From: Planctomycetota bacterium
GTDB lineage: Bacteria > Planctomycetota > Phycisphaerae > Phycisphaerales > UBA1924
Assembly: GCA_013285505.1 (NCBI GenBank)
Contig: CP053450.1
Coordinates: 3,952,796-4,016,795 of the forward strand
Direction: 5' to 3'
Length of the DNA stretch: 64,000 bases
The notes beneath the pieces are model-generated. The model was not told the origin of the DNA. It worked only from the letters and a program-made list of their open reading frames with translations, and did not search any database. Position numbers and translations under genes: made by a program. Positions within the stretch are counted from its first letter, which is position 1. Each line of letters opens with the position of its first letter. Below, one piece after another: positions 57,736-64,000 of this stretch.

Positions 57736-57954
57736 GCTCCGGAGGAGCGCTGACCGTTGCCAGGGGCGAAGCCCCTGGGAGCCCGCACCACACATCACTC
57801 CGCCCCGGAGGGGCGGCGGAAGCATCCATCATCGCACGCCCGAAAAAACTCCCTCCGCTCCTCCGGAGCGGGTTGGAAAATGGCACCCCAACCCAGGGGC
57901 AGCGCTCGGCTGCGCCTCCCTCGCCCCTGGCAACGGTCAGGGCTCCTCCGGAGC
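57736..57954. repeat. Long inverted-repeat intergenic element, copy 2
   Basis: Left arm GCTCCGGAGGAGCGCTGACC... (57736-57769) and right arm (57922-57954, ...GGCAACGGTCAGGGCTCC TCCGGAGC) are reverse complements, identical over most of their length to the arms of copy 1 at 55268-55486. The inner part has the CCAGGGGCGAAGCCCCTGG stem and CCGCTCCTCCGGAGCGGG, as in copy 1. Total length is also 219 bases. It lies between sdaA and the zinc-ribbon gene at 58055. Confidence 0.75.
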
Positions 57955-58054
57955 CGAGAGTAGGTAGCCGCGATCCCTTCACCAACGCCTGCATCTGTCA
58001 GAATGATCGCGACGCACGACCCGCGAACCGGATCGCCCCGTAAAGTAGAGCGAA

Positions 58055-58492
58055 GTGCTCAGAATCCCACATGCCATCCGGCTCCGACTCCGCATTATGC
58101 TCTTCGGAACAGGAGTGTTCTTGGGCACGCACACCCTGCTCGTGGCGTGGCCGGACATCGAGAGTCTCGCGGAGCGGCTGCGAGCCCCCAAGGGCTGGTG
58201 CACCTGCGCCGACTGCACTCCGATCATGCGGGGTCAGATCGCACCATTGGGATCCAGCTGGGGCTTCACATCTCCGCGAGATTGGTACATCCGAACCACA
58301 ACACTGAGTGTGTTCTTTATTGGTGCCGGCCTGACCGTCGGCCGGTGGTGGCCAGCGTTCCACAAAGGCCATTGCCACTTCTGCGACTACGACCTCCGCG
58401 GCCTGTCGCCGGACAGCCCCTGCCCGGAGTGCGGGCGAAAGCCAAAAACTGGTCGCTCCGGGGCACCCACCACCGCCAACAATCCCCCATGA
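58055..58492 (+). CDS. Membrane protein with C-terminal zinc ribbon
   Basis: This 145-residue protein has two hydrophobic segments (IMLFGTGVFLGTHTLLVAW and TLSVFFIGAGLTVGRWW), a Cys pair CTCADC in the loop between them, and a C-terminal zinc ribbon CHFCDYDLRGLSPDSPCPECGRKPK. The ribbon matches the planctomycete 'Y-LRG' zinc ribbon often seen at the end of membrane proteins. Function unknown. Its stop overlaps the thiL start (ATGA at 58489-58492), so it is translated together with thiL. Confidence 0.75.
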   Translation: MLRIPHAIRLRLRIMLFGTGVFLGTHTLLVAWPDIESLAERLRAPKGWCTCADCTPIMRGQIAPLGSSWGFTSPRDWYIRTTTLSVFFIGAGLTVGRWWPAFHKGHCHFCDYDLRGLSPDSPCPECGRKPKTGRSGAPTTANNPP

Positions 58493-59508
58493 ACGAGTCA
58501 GACCTCCTCGCCCACATCTTCACCCTCTCCGGCGGCATCAACGCCGGGGCGGGCGATGTCCTCGTCGGTCCCGGCGACGACTGCGCGGTGGTCCGCACGC
58601 CCTCCGGCGACACACTCCTGCTGACCGTGGACCAGCTCGTCGAGGGCCGCCACTTCGAGACCGGCACACCGATCGACCTGATCGCCCGCAAGGCCGTCGC
58701 GCGGTCGATCTCGGATATTGCCGCGATGGGCGGCGAGCCGAGCTGGGGGCTGGCGACCGGCCTGCTCCCCGACGGCTACCAGCACGGCCGCGAGCTCTCC
58801 GAGGCGCTGCACAAGTGGGGCAACCACTGGCACTGCCCCATCGTCGGCGGCGACATCGCCTTCGGACCCGGGCCGCTCTCCATCACCACGACCGTCGTCG
58901 GGCGAATGGGGCGCAGACGCCAGAGAGCCCCCGGCGCAAGCCGGGGGACGCGCCGACGACACCACGCCCGGCGCGACAACCGGCGCCACGCCCGGCCCCC
59001 TCGCTCGCGAGGGGCTCTATGTCTCCGATCCTCCGCTGCGGCGCGCGCAGGCGACGAACTCTGGCTCACCGGTCAGGTCGGCGGCTCGTTCGACTCCGGC
59101 TGGCACCTGCGGTTCGAGCCGCGTCTGGCCGCGGGACACGCGGCCGCACGCTCTGGCCGGGTCCACGCCATGATCGACCTCTCCGACGGCCTCGGCCGCG
59201 ACGCGTCGCGCATCGGCGTCGCCTCCAACATGCGCCTGATGATCGACGCCGCCAAGCTCCCCGTCTCACACCGCGCCCGCGACTGGGCACAGGCCGCGGG
59301 CGAGGGTGAGGACTACGAACTGCTCATGGCCATTCACCCCCGCCACCCCGAGATCACCGATCCGCCGCTCACGCTCGACCCCCCGCTGCACGGCCCCATC
59401 GGCATCGTCCGTGCCTGCGAACCCGGCGAGAAGCCCGGCGCGACCATCATCGACCCCTACGGCAAGCCGCACGACGCCGAATCGCTCGGCTGGGACCACG
59501 GCGCATGA
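58489..59508 (+). CDS. thiL: Thiamine-monophosphate kinase with internal repeat-derived insert (compensating frameshifts)
   Basis: ThiL phosphorylates thiamine monophosphate to thiamine diphosphate. The 339-residue protein shows VGPGDDCAVVRTPSG, LLTVDQLVEGRHF, AVARSISDIAAMGGEPSWGL, GPLSITTTVVG, GDELWLTGQVGGSFDSGWHL, MIDLSDGLGRDASRI and GEGEDYELLMA. Between TTVVGRM (~140) and GDELWLTG (~186) there is an extra ~40-residue stretch that is absent from normal ThiL. It is made from DNA hairpins (58928-58947 and 58997-59014). Read in frame 1 the insert is Arg-rich; with an extra G removed at 58909 (GGGGCGC) and a missing base restored near 59040 it reads GADAREPPAQAGG... PLAREGLYVSDPPLRRAAGDELW. Either way the outer frame is conserved and the stop is at 59508. 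Confidence 0.85.
   Translation: MNESDLLAHIFTLSGGINAGAGDVLVGPGDDCAVVRTPSGDTLLLTVDQLVEGRHFETGTPIDLIARKAVARSISDIAAMGGEPSWGLATGLLPDGYQHGRELSEALHKWGNHWHCPIVGGDIAFGPGPLSITTTVVGRMGRRRQRAPGASRGTRRRHHARRDNRRHARPPRSRGALCLRSSAAARAGDELWLTGQVGGSFDSGWHLRFEPRLAAGHAAARSGRVHAMIDLSDGLGRDASRIGVASNMRLMIDAAKLPVSHRARDWAQAAGEGEDYELLMAIHPRHPEITDPPLTLDPPLHGPIGIVRACEPGEKPGATIIDPYGKPHDAESLGWDHGA
58928..59014. repeat. Two hairpin repeats inside the thiL reading frame
   Basis: CCCCCGGCGCAAGCCGGGGG (58928-58947) and CCCCTCGCTCGCGAGGGG (58997-59014) are perfect stem-loops. The first has the same GCGCAAGC loop as the intergenic repeat at 41515; the second matches the hairpin downstream of the metal ATPase (12397-12464). 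Their presence inside a coding region suggests insertion of a repeat element in frame. Confidence 0.65.
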
Positions 59509-59520
59509 CCCGAAACCCTG

Positions 59521-59559
59521 CCGGTGAATACCGTTCCGCCCCCCGGTGAATACCGTTCC
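59521..59559 (+). repeat. 22-base tandem duplication at the tsaE start
   Basis: CCGGTGAATACCGTTCC occurs at 59521-59537 and again at 59543-59559, a 22-base period, just before the ATG at 59563. It creates a GTG at 59524 that is in frame with tsaE and one at 59546 that is not. Confidence 0.65.
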
Positions 59560-59562
59560 ACC

Positions 59563-60222
59563 ATGCTCCTGCACTTCGAACTCGACAATCTCGACGACAC
59601 CGCACGGCTCGGCAGCGCCCTGGCCGCCGTCCTGCAGGCCGGCGACACCGTCGCGCTCGAGGGCGATCTCGGTGCGGGCAAGACCACGCTCGTCCGCACC
59701 ATCGCCCACGCCCGCGGCATCGACACCGCCCTCGTCTCCAGCCCGACCTACGTCATCGTCAACGAATACCCGCCCGCCACCGACACCGAGCCCCCCGTGG
59801 TCCATGTGGACGCCTACCGCCTGACCTCGGCCGAAGACCTCGACGCCCTCGGCTGGGACCGCCTCGCCGACGGTTCGGCGATCATGCTCATCGAGTGGCC
59901 CGAACGCATCGCCGACGCCCTGCCGACCGAGAACACCGCCACACTCCGCCTCCGCACCACCGGCGAAGACTCCCGCGCCGTCGAACTCGACTGCCCGAGC
60001 GCCTGGGAATCGCGTGGCACCTTCGCCGCGCTCCGCGAGATGGCCCTGCCGCCCCGCACGCCCACCACCTGCCCCGTCACCGGCGAGCACGTCCCCGCCG
60101 ACGCGCCGAGCTGGCCCTTCGCCAGCGAGCGGGCCCGCATGGCCGATCTCTACAAATGGTTCAGCGGCCAGCACGAGATCAGCCGCCCGCTCGACCAGCG
60201 CGACCTCGACGAAGTGGAATAA
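59563..60222 (+). CDS. tsaE: TsaE-type ATPase fused to a degenerate YacG-like domain
   Basis: TsaE is the ATPase subunit that supports t6A37 tRNA modification with TsaB and TsaD. The Walker A motif GDLGAGKTTLVRTIAHARG is at residues ~35-50, followed by VSSPTYVIVNEYPP, the DAYRL motif and LIEWPERI. The C-terminal ~50 residues (CPVTGEHVPADAPSWPFASERARMADLYKWFSG and QHEISRP) follow the YacG pattern CPxC...PFCSxRCxxxDLxxWxxxxYxI, but three of the four zinc Cys are lost. YacG inhibits DNA gyrase in other bacteria. ATG 59563 is chosen; GTG 59524 would add 13 residues. It lies 54 bases after thiL and is probably in its transcript. Confidence 0.85.
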   Translation: MLLHFELDNLDDTARLGSALAAVLQAGDTVALEGDLGAGKTTLVRTIAHARGIDTALVSSPTYVIVNEYPPATDTEPPVVHVDAYRLTSAEDLDALGWDRLADGSAIMLIEWPERIADALPTENTATLRLRTTGEDSRAVELDCPSAWESRGTFAALREMALPPRTPTTCPVTGEHVPADAPSWPFASERARMADLYKWFSGQHEISRPLDQRDLDEVE

Positions 60223-60240
60223 CTCCCGGACCTTGTGTGC

Positions 60241-60259
60241 CACGGCTCAGTGAGCCGTG
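60241..60259. repeat. Short palindrome after tsaE
   Basis: CACGGCTCAGTGAGCCGTG forms a perfect stem with a small loop, 18 bases after the tsaE stop. No T run follows on either strand, so it may be a repeat-family hairpin or a weak terminator. Confidence 0.55.
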
Positions 60260-60322
60260 CGTGTGTCCGACAGTCCTAGAACGGCCACATCGTGCATAGC
60301 ACAAGCGACTAATGGATGCGGC

Positions 60323-60688
60323 TCATTCGGTGGAGTTGGGAGCCTGCTCGTCGATCTGTCCGAGTTTGCGACTCGCCCAATCCCGGAGCCGACGATCCGT
60401 GTGTCCCGATCGAGCGTCTGACGAGAACGTCCGAACAATGTTCGTCGCCGCATCCATGTTGCTCGGGTCGTGAACCATCGCAAGCGCGAAGAAACCCAGA
60501 CCATGGTGCCCGCCATCAAAGCTCGGTTCAACGAGATTGCAAATGGCACCAAGACCCACATATGCATCCGCGACATCGGCCTCGCACATCCCCGCATGGA
60601 CGACGCGAAAGAACGCCTCCGCCGCACCACGTGCATCTGCTTGCTTGAGACGCTCGTAGCCCAGCATCAGGTCAGAAGGCTCACTCAT
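60323..60688 (-). CDS. Small helical protein, TPR-like, function unknown
   Basis: A 121-residue protein with SEPSDLMLGYERLKQADARGAAEAFFRVVHAGMCEADVADAYVGLGAI and ALAMVHDPSNMDAATNIVRTFSSDA, i.e. two or three helical hairpins with the spacing of TPR repeats. No enzyme motif is visible. It overlaps the stop of the Fur-like gene by eight bases (ATGAGTGA) and is therefore coupled to it. No close family is recognised. Confidence 0.6.
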   Translation of the reverse strand: MSEPSDLMLGYERLKQADARGAAEAFFRVVHAGMCEADVADAYVGLGAICNLVEPSFDGGHHGLGFFALAMVHDPSNMDAATNIVRTFSSDARSGHTDRRLRDWASRKLGQIDEQAPNSTE

Positions 60689-61160
60689 CGTTGCCTACCG
60701 CAAAGATCTGCAGCCGGTGCCCCTGAGGCGACAACCCGTGCTCGCGGCAGATCCTGTCGCGCAGCTCCACAAGCTCCGGCAGCTCCAGATCGAGCACCTC
60801 GCCCGTGTCCAGCCGCACCAGCTGATCCCGCGGCGTCGAGCCGTACACCAACTGGTACTTCGCGTGGTCGTCCTGGCTCAGCACCCGCTGGATGATCCCC
60901 GCGTCCTGCAGGAGCTTGAGCGTGCGGTAGACCGTCGCCTTGCTCACGCGAAAGCTGCTGGTCTTGAGATCGTCCAGCAGCCGCTCGGCCTCGAACACCC
61001 CGTCGAAGTGGATGATCGCGTCGAGCACCTGCGCGCGCTCGGGCGTGTACTTGAGCCCCTCGGCCCGCAGCTTGCGCCGGAACACCGAGCACAGCGGCTC
61101 CTCGATCCGGATCTCGAACTCGTTGCCGGTCTGGTTGGTGCTCTCTGCGGGCGGGCTCAT
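60681..61160 (-). CDS. Fur family transcriptional regulator lacking the Cys zinc site
   Basis: The 159-residue protein has the Fur DNA-binding domain (LKYTPERAQVLDAIIHFDGVFEAERLLDDL, then FRVSKATVYRTLKLLQDAGIIQRV). The dimerisation half (YQLVYGSTPRDQLVRLDTGEVLDLELPELVELRDRICREHGLSPQGHRLQIFAVG) keeps the order of Fur but has no CxxC motifs, and the usual HHDHLIC is TPRDQLV. So the structural zinc site and part of the regulatory site are missing. It may sense a metal at the remaining His/Asp/Glu, or something else. It is divergent from the membrane protein at 61206 by 45 bases, so it could control that gene. Confidence 0.82.
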   Translation of the reverse strand: MSPPAESTNQTGNEFEIRIEEPLCSVFRRKLRAEGLKYTPERAQVLDAIIHFDGVFEAERLLDDLKTSSFRVSKATVYRTLKLLQDAGIIQRVLSQDDHAKYQLVYGSTPRDQLVRLDTGEVLDLELPELVELRDRICREHGLSPQGHRLQIFAVGNDE

Positions 61161-61205
61161 CGCCCAATGGTACGACCACCGGGCCCCGGGGGTAGACTCC
61201 CGCCC

Positions 61206-63352
61206 ATGACCGGCGCAAACGAGGCCCAACAGCCGCACAACCCGTCCGCGAGCCACTGGCGAGGCCCCGGCCTGCTCGCGCTGGCCCTCGCCGCCTCGCT
61301 GCTGGTCGTCAGCTTGCTCGGCTCCAGCCTCTCGCCCATCGTCGCCCTCGGCAGCCTCGTGCTCAAGCTCGGCTCGCTCTGGCCCGGCCTTGTCTACCTC
61401 CTCGCCGCCTGCGGCCTCGCCTGGCCGCTCCGCCGGCTCTGGAAGGACTCCCCCGACAGCGTGCCCGTCCAGCTCGCCGTCGGCGTGGCGATCATGGTCT
61501 CGCTGAGCCACCTCCTCGGCGTGTTCGGCCTGCTCAACGGCGTCACTGCCATCGGGTCGTGCGTCGTCGGCATCGGGCTGCTGCTGGCGCAGATCGCCCG
61601 GGCGAGCCGTCCCGGCACAACGCCCGCACGGCTCGGTCCCGGGCAGATAGTTATCGCGGCGCTGGCGATGCCCGCAGCCGCGGTGCTCGTCGTCGCCGCA
61701 CTCATGCCACCCGGCTGGCTGTGGGGATCCGAATACGGCGGGTTCGATGCCCTGAGCTACCACCTGCAGCTGCCGCAGGAGTGGCTCGCCTCCGGCCGGA
61801 TCACCCCCGTTGAGCACAACGTCTACTCCTATCTGCCCGGCTACATCGAGTCGGCGTTCACGCACCTGGGCGCACTGACGCTCGCACCGCTCGACCGCGG
61901 CCTGGTCGCCGGCGATGGCTGGCGCCTGCTCGCCTGCCAGGGCCTCCACGCCGGGCTCGTGGTCGCCACCGCATGGATCACCGCGCGCAACGACGCGCCT
62001 CGCCCTGCGGGCCGACATCACCGAACCGATTGCCCGCTGGTCCGGCGCTGTGGCCGGGTGCCTCACCCTCGCGACGCCCTGGGCCGTGGTCACCGGTTCG
62101 CTGGCCTACAACGAGGCGGGCGTGAACGCGATGCTGGCCGGCGTGCTGCTGGTGTGCGCGCAGGAGCGGATGTCGCCTGTTTCACGTGGAGCGCTCGTCG
62201 GCCTGCTCGTGGGCGTCGCCTGCGGCTTCAAGCCGACCGCGATGTTCTTTGTCGGTGTCCCGGCGGGGCTGCTGCTCATCGTCGCGACGCCGCGCGCGCG
62301 CAAGACGCTCGTGCCCGCTCTCGCTGCGGGCGCGGTCGTCGGGCTGGTCACGCTTGCGCCGTGGCTGGTCCGCAACGCCCTCCACGGCGGCAACCCGGTT
62401 TTCCCGTTCGCCAGCGACCTGCTCGGCTCGGCCCACTGGACCGGCGAGCAGCTCGCCCGCTACCAGAGCCGCCCACACTTTCGACGGCTCGGTCGCCGAC
62501 CGCCTCCGCACGCTGCTCTGGTCGAGCCCGACCGCCGCCCCGGGCTCTCCTGCCGTGGAACGGTTCCGGGGGCTGGCCAACCCGCAATGGGGGCTGCTGC
62601 CGGTGCTGACGCTCGGCTCGATCGTCGTGCTGCTGCTGTCCAGAACGCGGCTCCACATCACCGGATTCCTGCTCGCGGCGTGCCTGCTCGCGCAGGTCGT
62701 CGCGTGGCTGGCCTTCACGCACCTGCAGTCGCGGTTCCTGCTGCCGCTGCTGCCGCTCGGCGCAACCGTTGTCGGTCTCGCGATCGCGAGGCTCCGCACG
62801 CTCGCGGGCGACCGGCCGGACGGGCGGGGTGGTGTGGCGCTGCTGGCGGGCTTTGTGGTGGCGGCTCAGTCGGTCTTCGTGATCGGTATCTACGCCTCGC
62901 AGCAGGGTGGCAACGCCGGGATCGGCCTGCCGGTCTACCCGGCCGCGTTTACCGACCGCGAGGTCGAGGACCCGTACCTGAGTGCTGCGGGCTGGTGCAA
63001 CACCCGCCCGCAGGATGACGGCCTCGTGCTGCTGGTCGGCGACAGCACGCCGCTCTACTTCGGCCCCGGCGTGGTCTACCACACCACCTACGACACCTCG
63101 CCGCTGGGCGAGCTGTTGCGAGAGACGCCCGCGGACGCGGCCGCGATCGCACGCGGCCTGCGCGCGCAGGGCATCGGCTGGGTGCTGGTCAACGACAGCG
63201 AGCTCCGCCGTCTGCACCAGAGCGGGTGGTACGACCCCGACGTCACCCCCGACAGCCTGCGGGCCTTCACCGATGACCTCGGCGGGGCCGAGATGGTCTG
63301 GCCCGACGAACGCCGCTACCTCGTGCGGCTCGCCCCGGAAGGCACGCCGTGA
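61206..63352 (+). CDS. Polytopic membrane protein, glycosyltransferase (GT39/GT83)-like (frameshifted twice)
   Basis: The 714-residue protein (after repair) has about twelve hydrophobic helices. The loop after helix 6 has WLWGSEYGGFDALSYHLQLPQEWLASGRITPVEHNVYSYLPGYIES, with the acidic residue and Tyr/His pattern of GT-C glycosyltransferases that use lipid-linked sugars. The C-terminal ~180 residues are a soluble domain (LLVGDSTPLYFGPGVVYHTTYD, GIGWVLVNDSELRRLHQSG). Breaks: an extra base near 61998 in GACGCGCC, and AGCCGCC at 62467-62473, where repair gives RYQSAHTFDGSVADR. The donor and acceptor are unknown. The stop overlaps the next start. Confidence 0.7.
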
Positions 63353-64000
63353 CGGTCGGCACCACCACCGAGGCAACGCCCCGCCCCCGGCGCGTGCTGC
63401 GGCTGGTGCTGCAGAGCGTGGGGTTCCTGATCGGCCTGGCGCTGATGGGCTGGTGCGTGCGTGTGGCCCTCTCTGATGAGAACCGCGAGCAGCTCGCCCG
63501 CCTGCGCGAGGCGAGCGTCGGGCAGGTGGCGCTGCTGCTGGCGGCTCTCGGCGGGGACGCTCCTGATCAACGGCATGCTGTTCTGGATCACGCTGCGCCC
63601 GGTGCAGAAGGTCCGGGCGATCGACCACATCGCGATCAACGCCCTGTGCACGTTCCTGGCCTTCCTGCCCTTCAAGATCGGCACGCTCACGCGGGTGGCG
63701 ATCAACAACCGGCGCGACAATGTGCCGCTGCTGACCATCGGCGCGTGGTACGGCGTGATGTTCACCGTCATGCTCGCGGCCTATGTGCCCGCGATGGGCG
63801 CGAGCGTCTGGCGACGCGGGCTGGACGCCACGTGGTGGGCGGTCTGCCTCGGCGGCGCGGCCGTGCTGTGCGCCGCGCTGGTGCTGGTCTCGAGACTCTT
63901 TTCCGGCGAAGCGGGCCTCGCCCGCCTGCACAAGGTCATCGACGGCGTCCGTCTGCCCATTGTCAGCCGCCTGGCGCGCACCGACCACTTCGAGCGGATG
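63349..64000 (+). CDS. Lysylphosphatidylglycerol synthetase/UPF0104-type membrane protein, partial (frameshifted)
   Basis: The gene starts at GTG 63349, overlapping the previous stop, and runs off the window end. It has a basic N-terminus (TPRPRRVLRLVLQSVG), then hydrophobic helices. After removal of one G at GGCGGCT (63541-63547) it reads LLLALSAGTLLINGMLFWITLRP, ALCTFLAFLPFKIGTLTRVAINNRRDNVPLLT, VMFTVMLAAYVPAMG and CLGGAAVLCAALVLVSRLF. This matches the UPF0104 or LPG synthase membrane domain, which is a lipid flippase in MprF-type proteins. Only about 217 residues are visible. Confidence 0.65.
   Translation, partial: MTVGTTTEATPRPRRVLRLVLQSVGFLIGLALMGWCVRVALSDENREQLARLREASVGQVALLLAALGGDAPDQRHAVLDHAAPGAEGPGDRPHRDQRPVHVPGLPALQDRHAHAGGDQQPARQCAAADHRRVVRRDVHRHARGLCARDGRERLATRAGRHVVGGLPRRRGRAVRRAGAGLETLFRRSGPRPPAQGHRRRPSAHCQPPGAHRPLRAD

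Noticed and set aside
55268..57954. The two intergenic inverted repeats as a CRISPR array or an insertion sequence
   Set aside because: There are no regular spacers, no cas genes and no transposase ORF inside; only two long copies occur here.
3267..63547. Programmed ribosomal frameshifting as the explanation for the many frame breaks
   Set aside because: The breaks occur in unrelated housekeeping genes, without slippery heptamers or downstream pseudoknots, and mainly at one sequence motif; sequence error is simpler.

Overview
The window is a GC-rich bacterial chromosome segment that I assign to the Planctomycetota, most likely the Phycisphaerae/Phycisphaerales. The main reason is a family of secreted proteins that all end in the same calcium-loop tag of the form DFNxDGxVNTLDVLAFLNAWxxGC, with Cys as the last residue (the 'GC-type dockerin' tail). 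Supporting signs are DxNxNGIPDEC repeats, a PEP-CTERM-like tail, HAF and FG-GAP repeat proteins, H-X9-DG pseudopilins and abundant intergenic hairpin repeats. There is no rRNA, tRNA, CRISPR array or insertion sequence that I can recognise.

Layout. 0-14.3 kb holds housekeeping and metabolic genes: a PDZ protein, a TolC-type outer-membrane protein, a GH35-like glycosidase, a small alarmone-type hydrolase, a GNAT acetyltransferase, gnd, gpsA, a heavy-metal P-type ATPase, a UPF0173 metallo-hydrolase and an AraC regulator. 14.4-32.6 kb is the distinctive part: eleven co-directional secreted proteins in a row. Ten carry the GC-dockerin tail and one carries a PEP-CTERM-like tail. Bodies are FG-GAP, Kelch-like, Ig-like, lactonase-type propeller, HAF and P-domain folds, plus one complete multicopper oxidase. 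Two sigma-54-like promoters lie in this block. 32.7-34.5 kb has three small + strand genes (DUF2231, MBL-fold, BFD-like [2Fe-2S]). 34.6-44.7 kb is a - strand run: a TPR protein with two RNA polymerase alpha-CTD domains, MATE and MFS transporters, a GNAT-nitrilase fusion, pdxA, a double ABC permease and an M16 family protein. 45.4-55.2 kb has a lysine-rich histone-like protein, a DUF2470-like protein with an amidohydrolase, phenylalanine hydroxylase, a pseudopilin with three small membrane or secreted proteins, and speA followed by a deoxyhypusine-synthase-like gene (polyamines). 55-64 kb has sdaA, two zinc-ribbon membrane proteins, thiL, tsaE fused to a YacG-like tail, a Fur family regulator, and two multi-membrane-span proteins.

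Data quality matters for reading this annotation. At least 18 genes are broken by one- or two-base indels (about 24 sites), although each conserved protein continues perfectly in the next frame and its total length becomes a multiple of three once the indels are repaired. More than half of the sites sit at GGCGC/GCGCC and most others at GCGCGC tracts or homopolymers. I therefore treat these genes as intact genes with sequence errors, give the full span for each, and describe the repaired protein. All functional calls are from reading the translated sequence; no database search was run.
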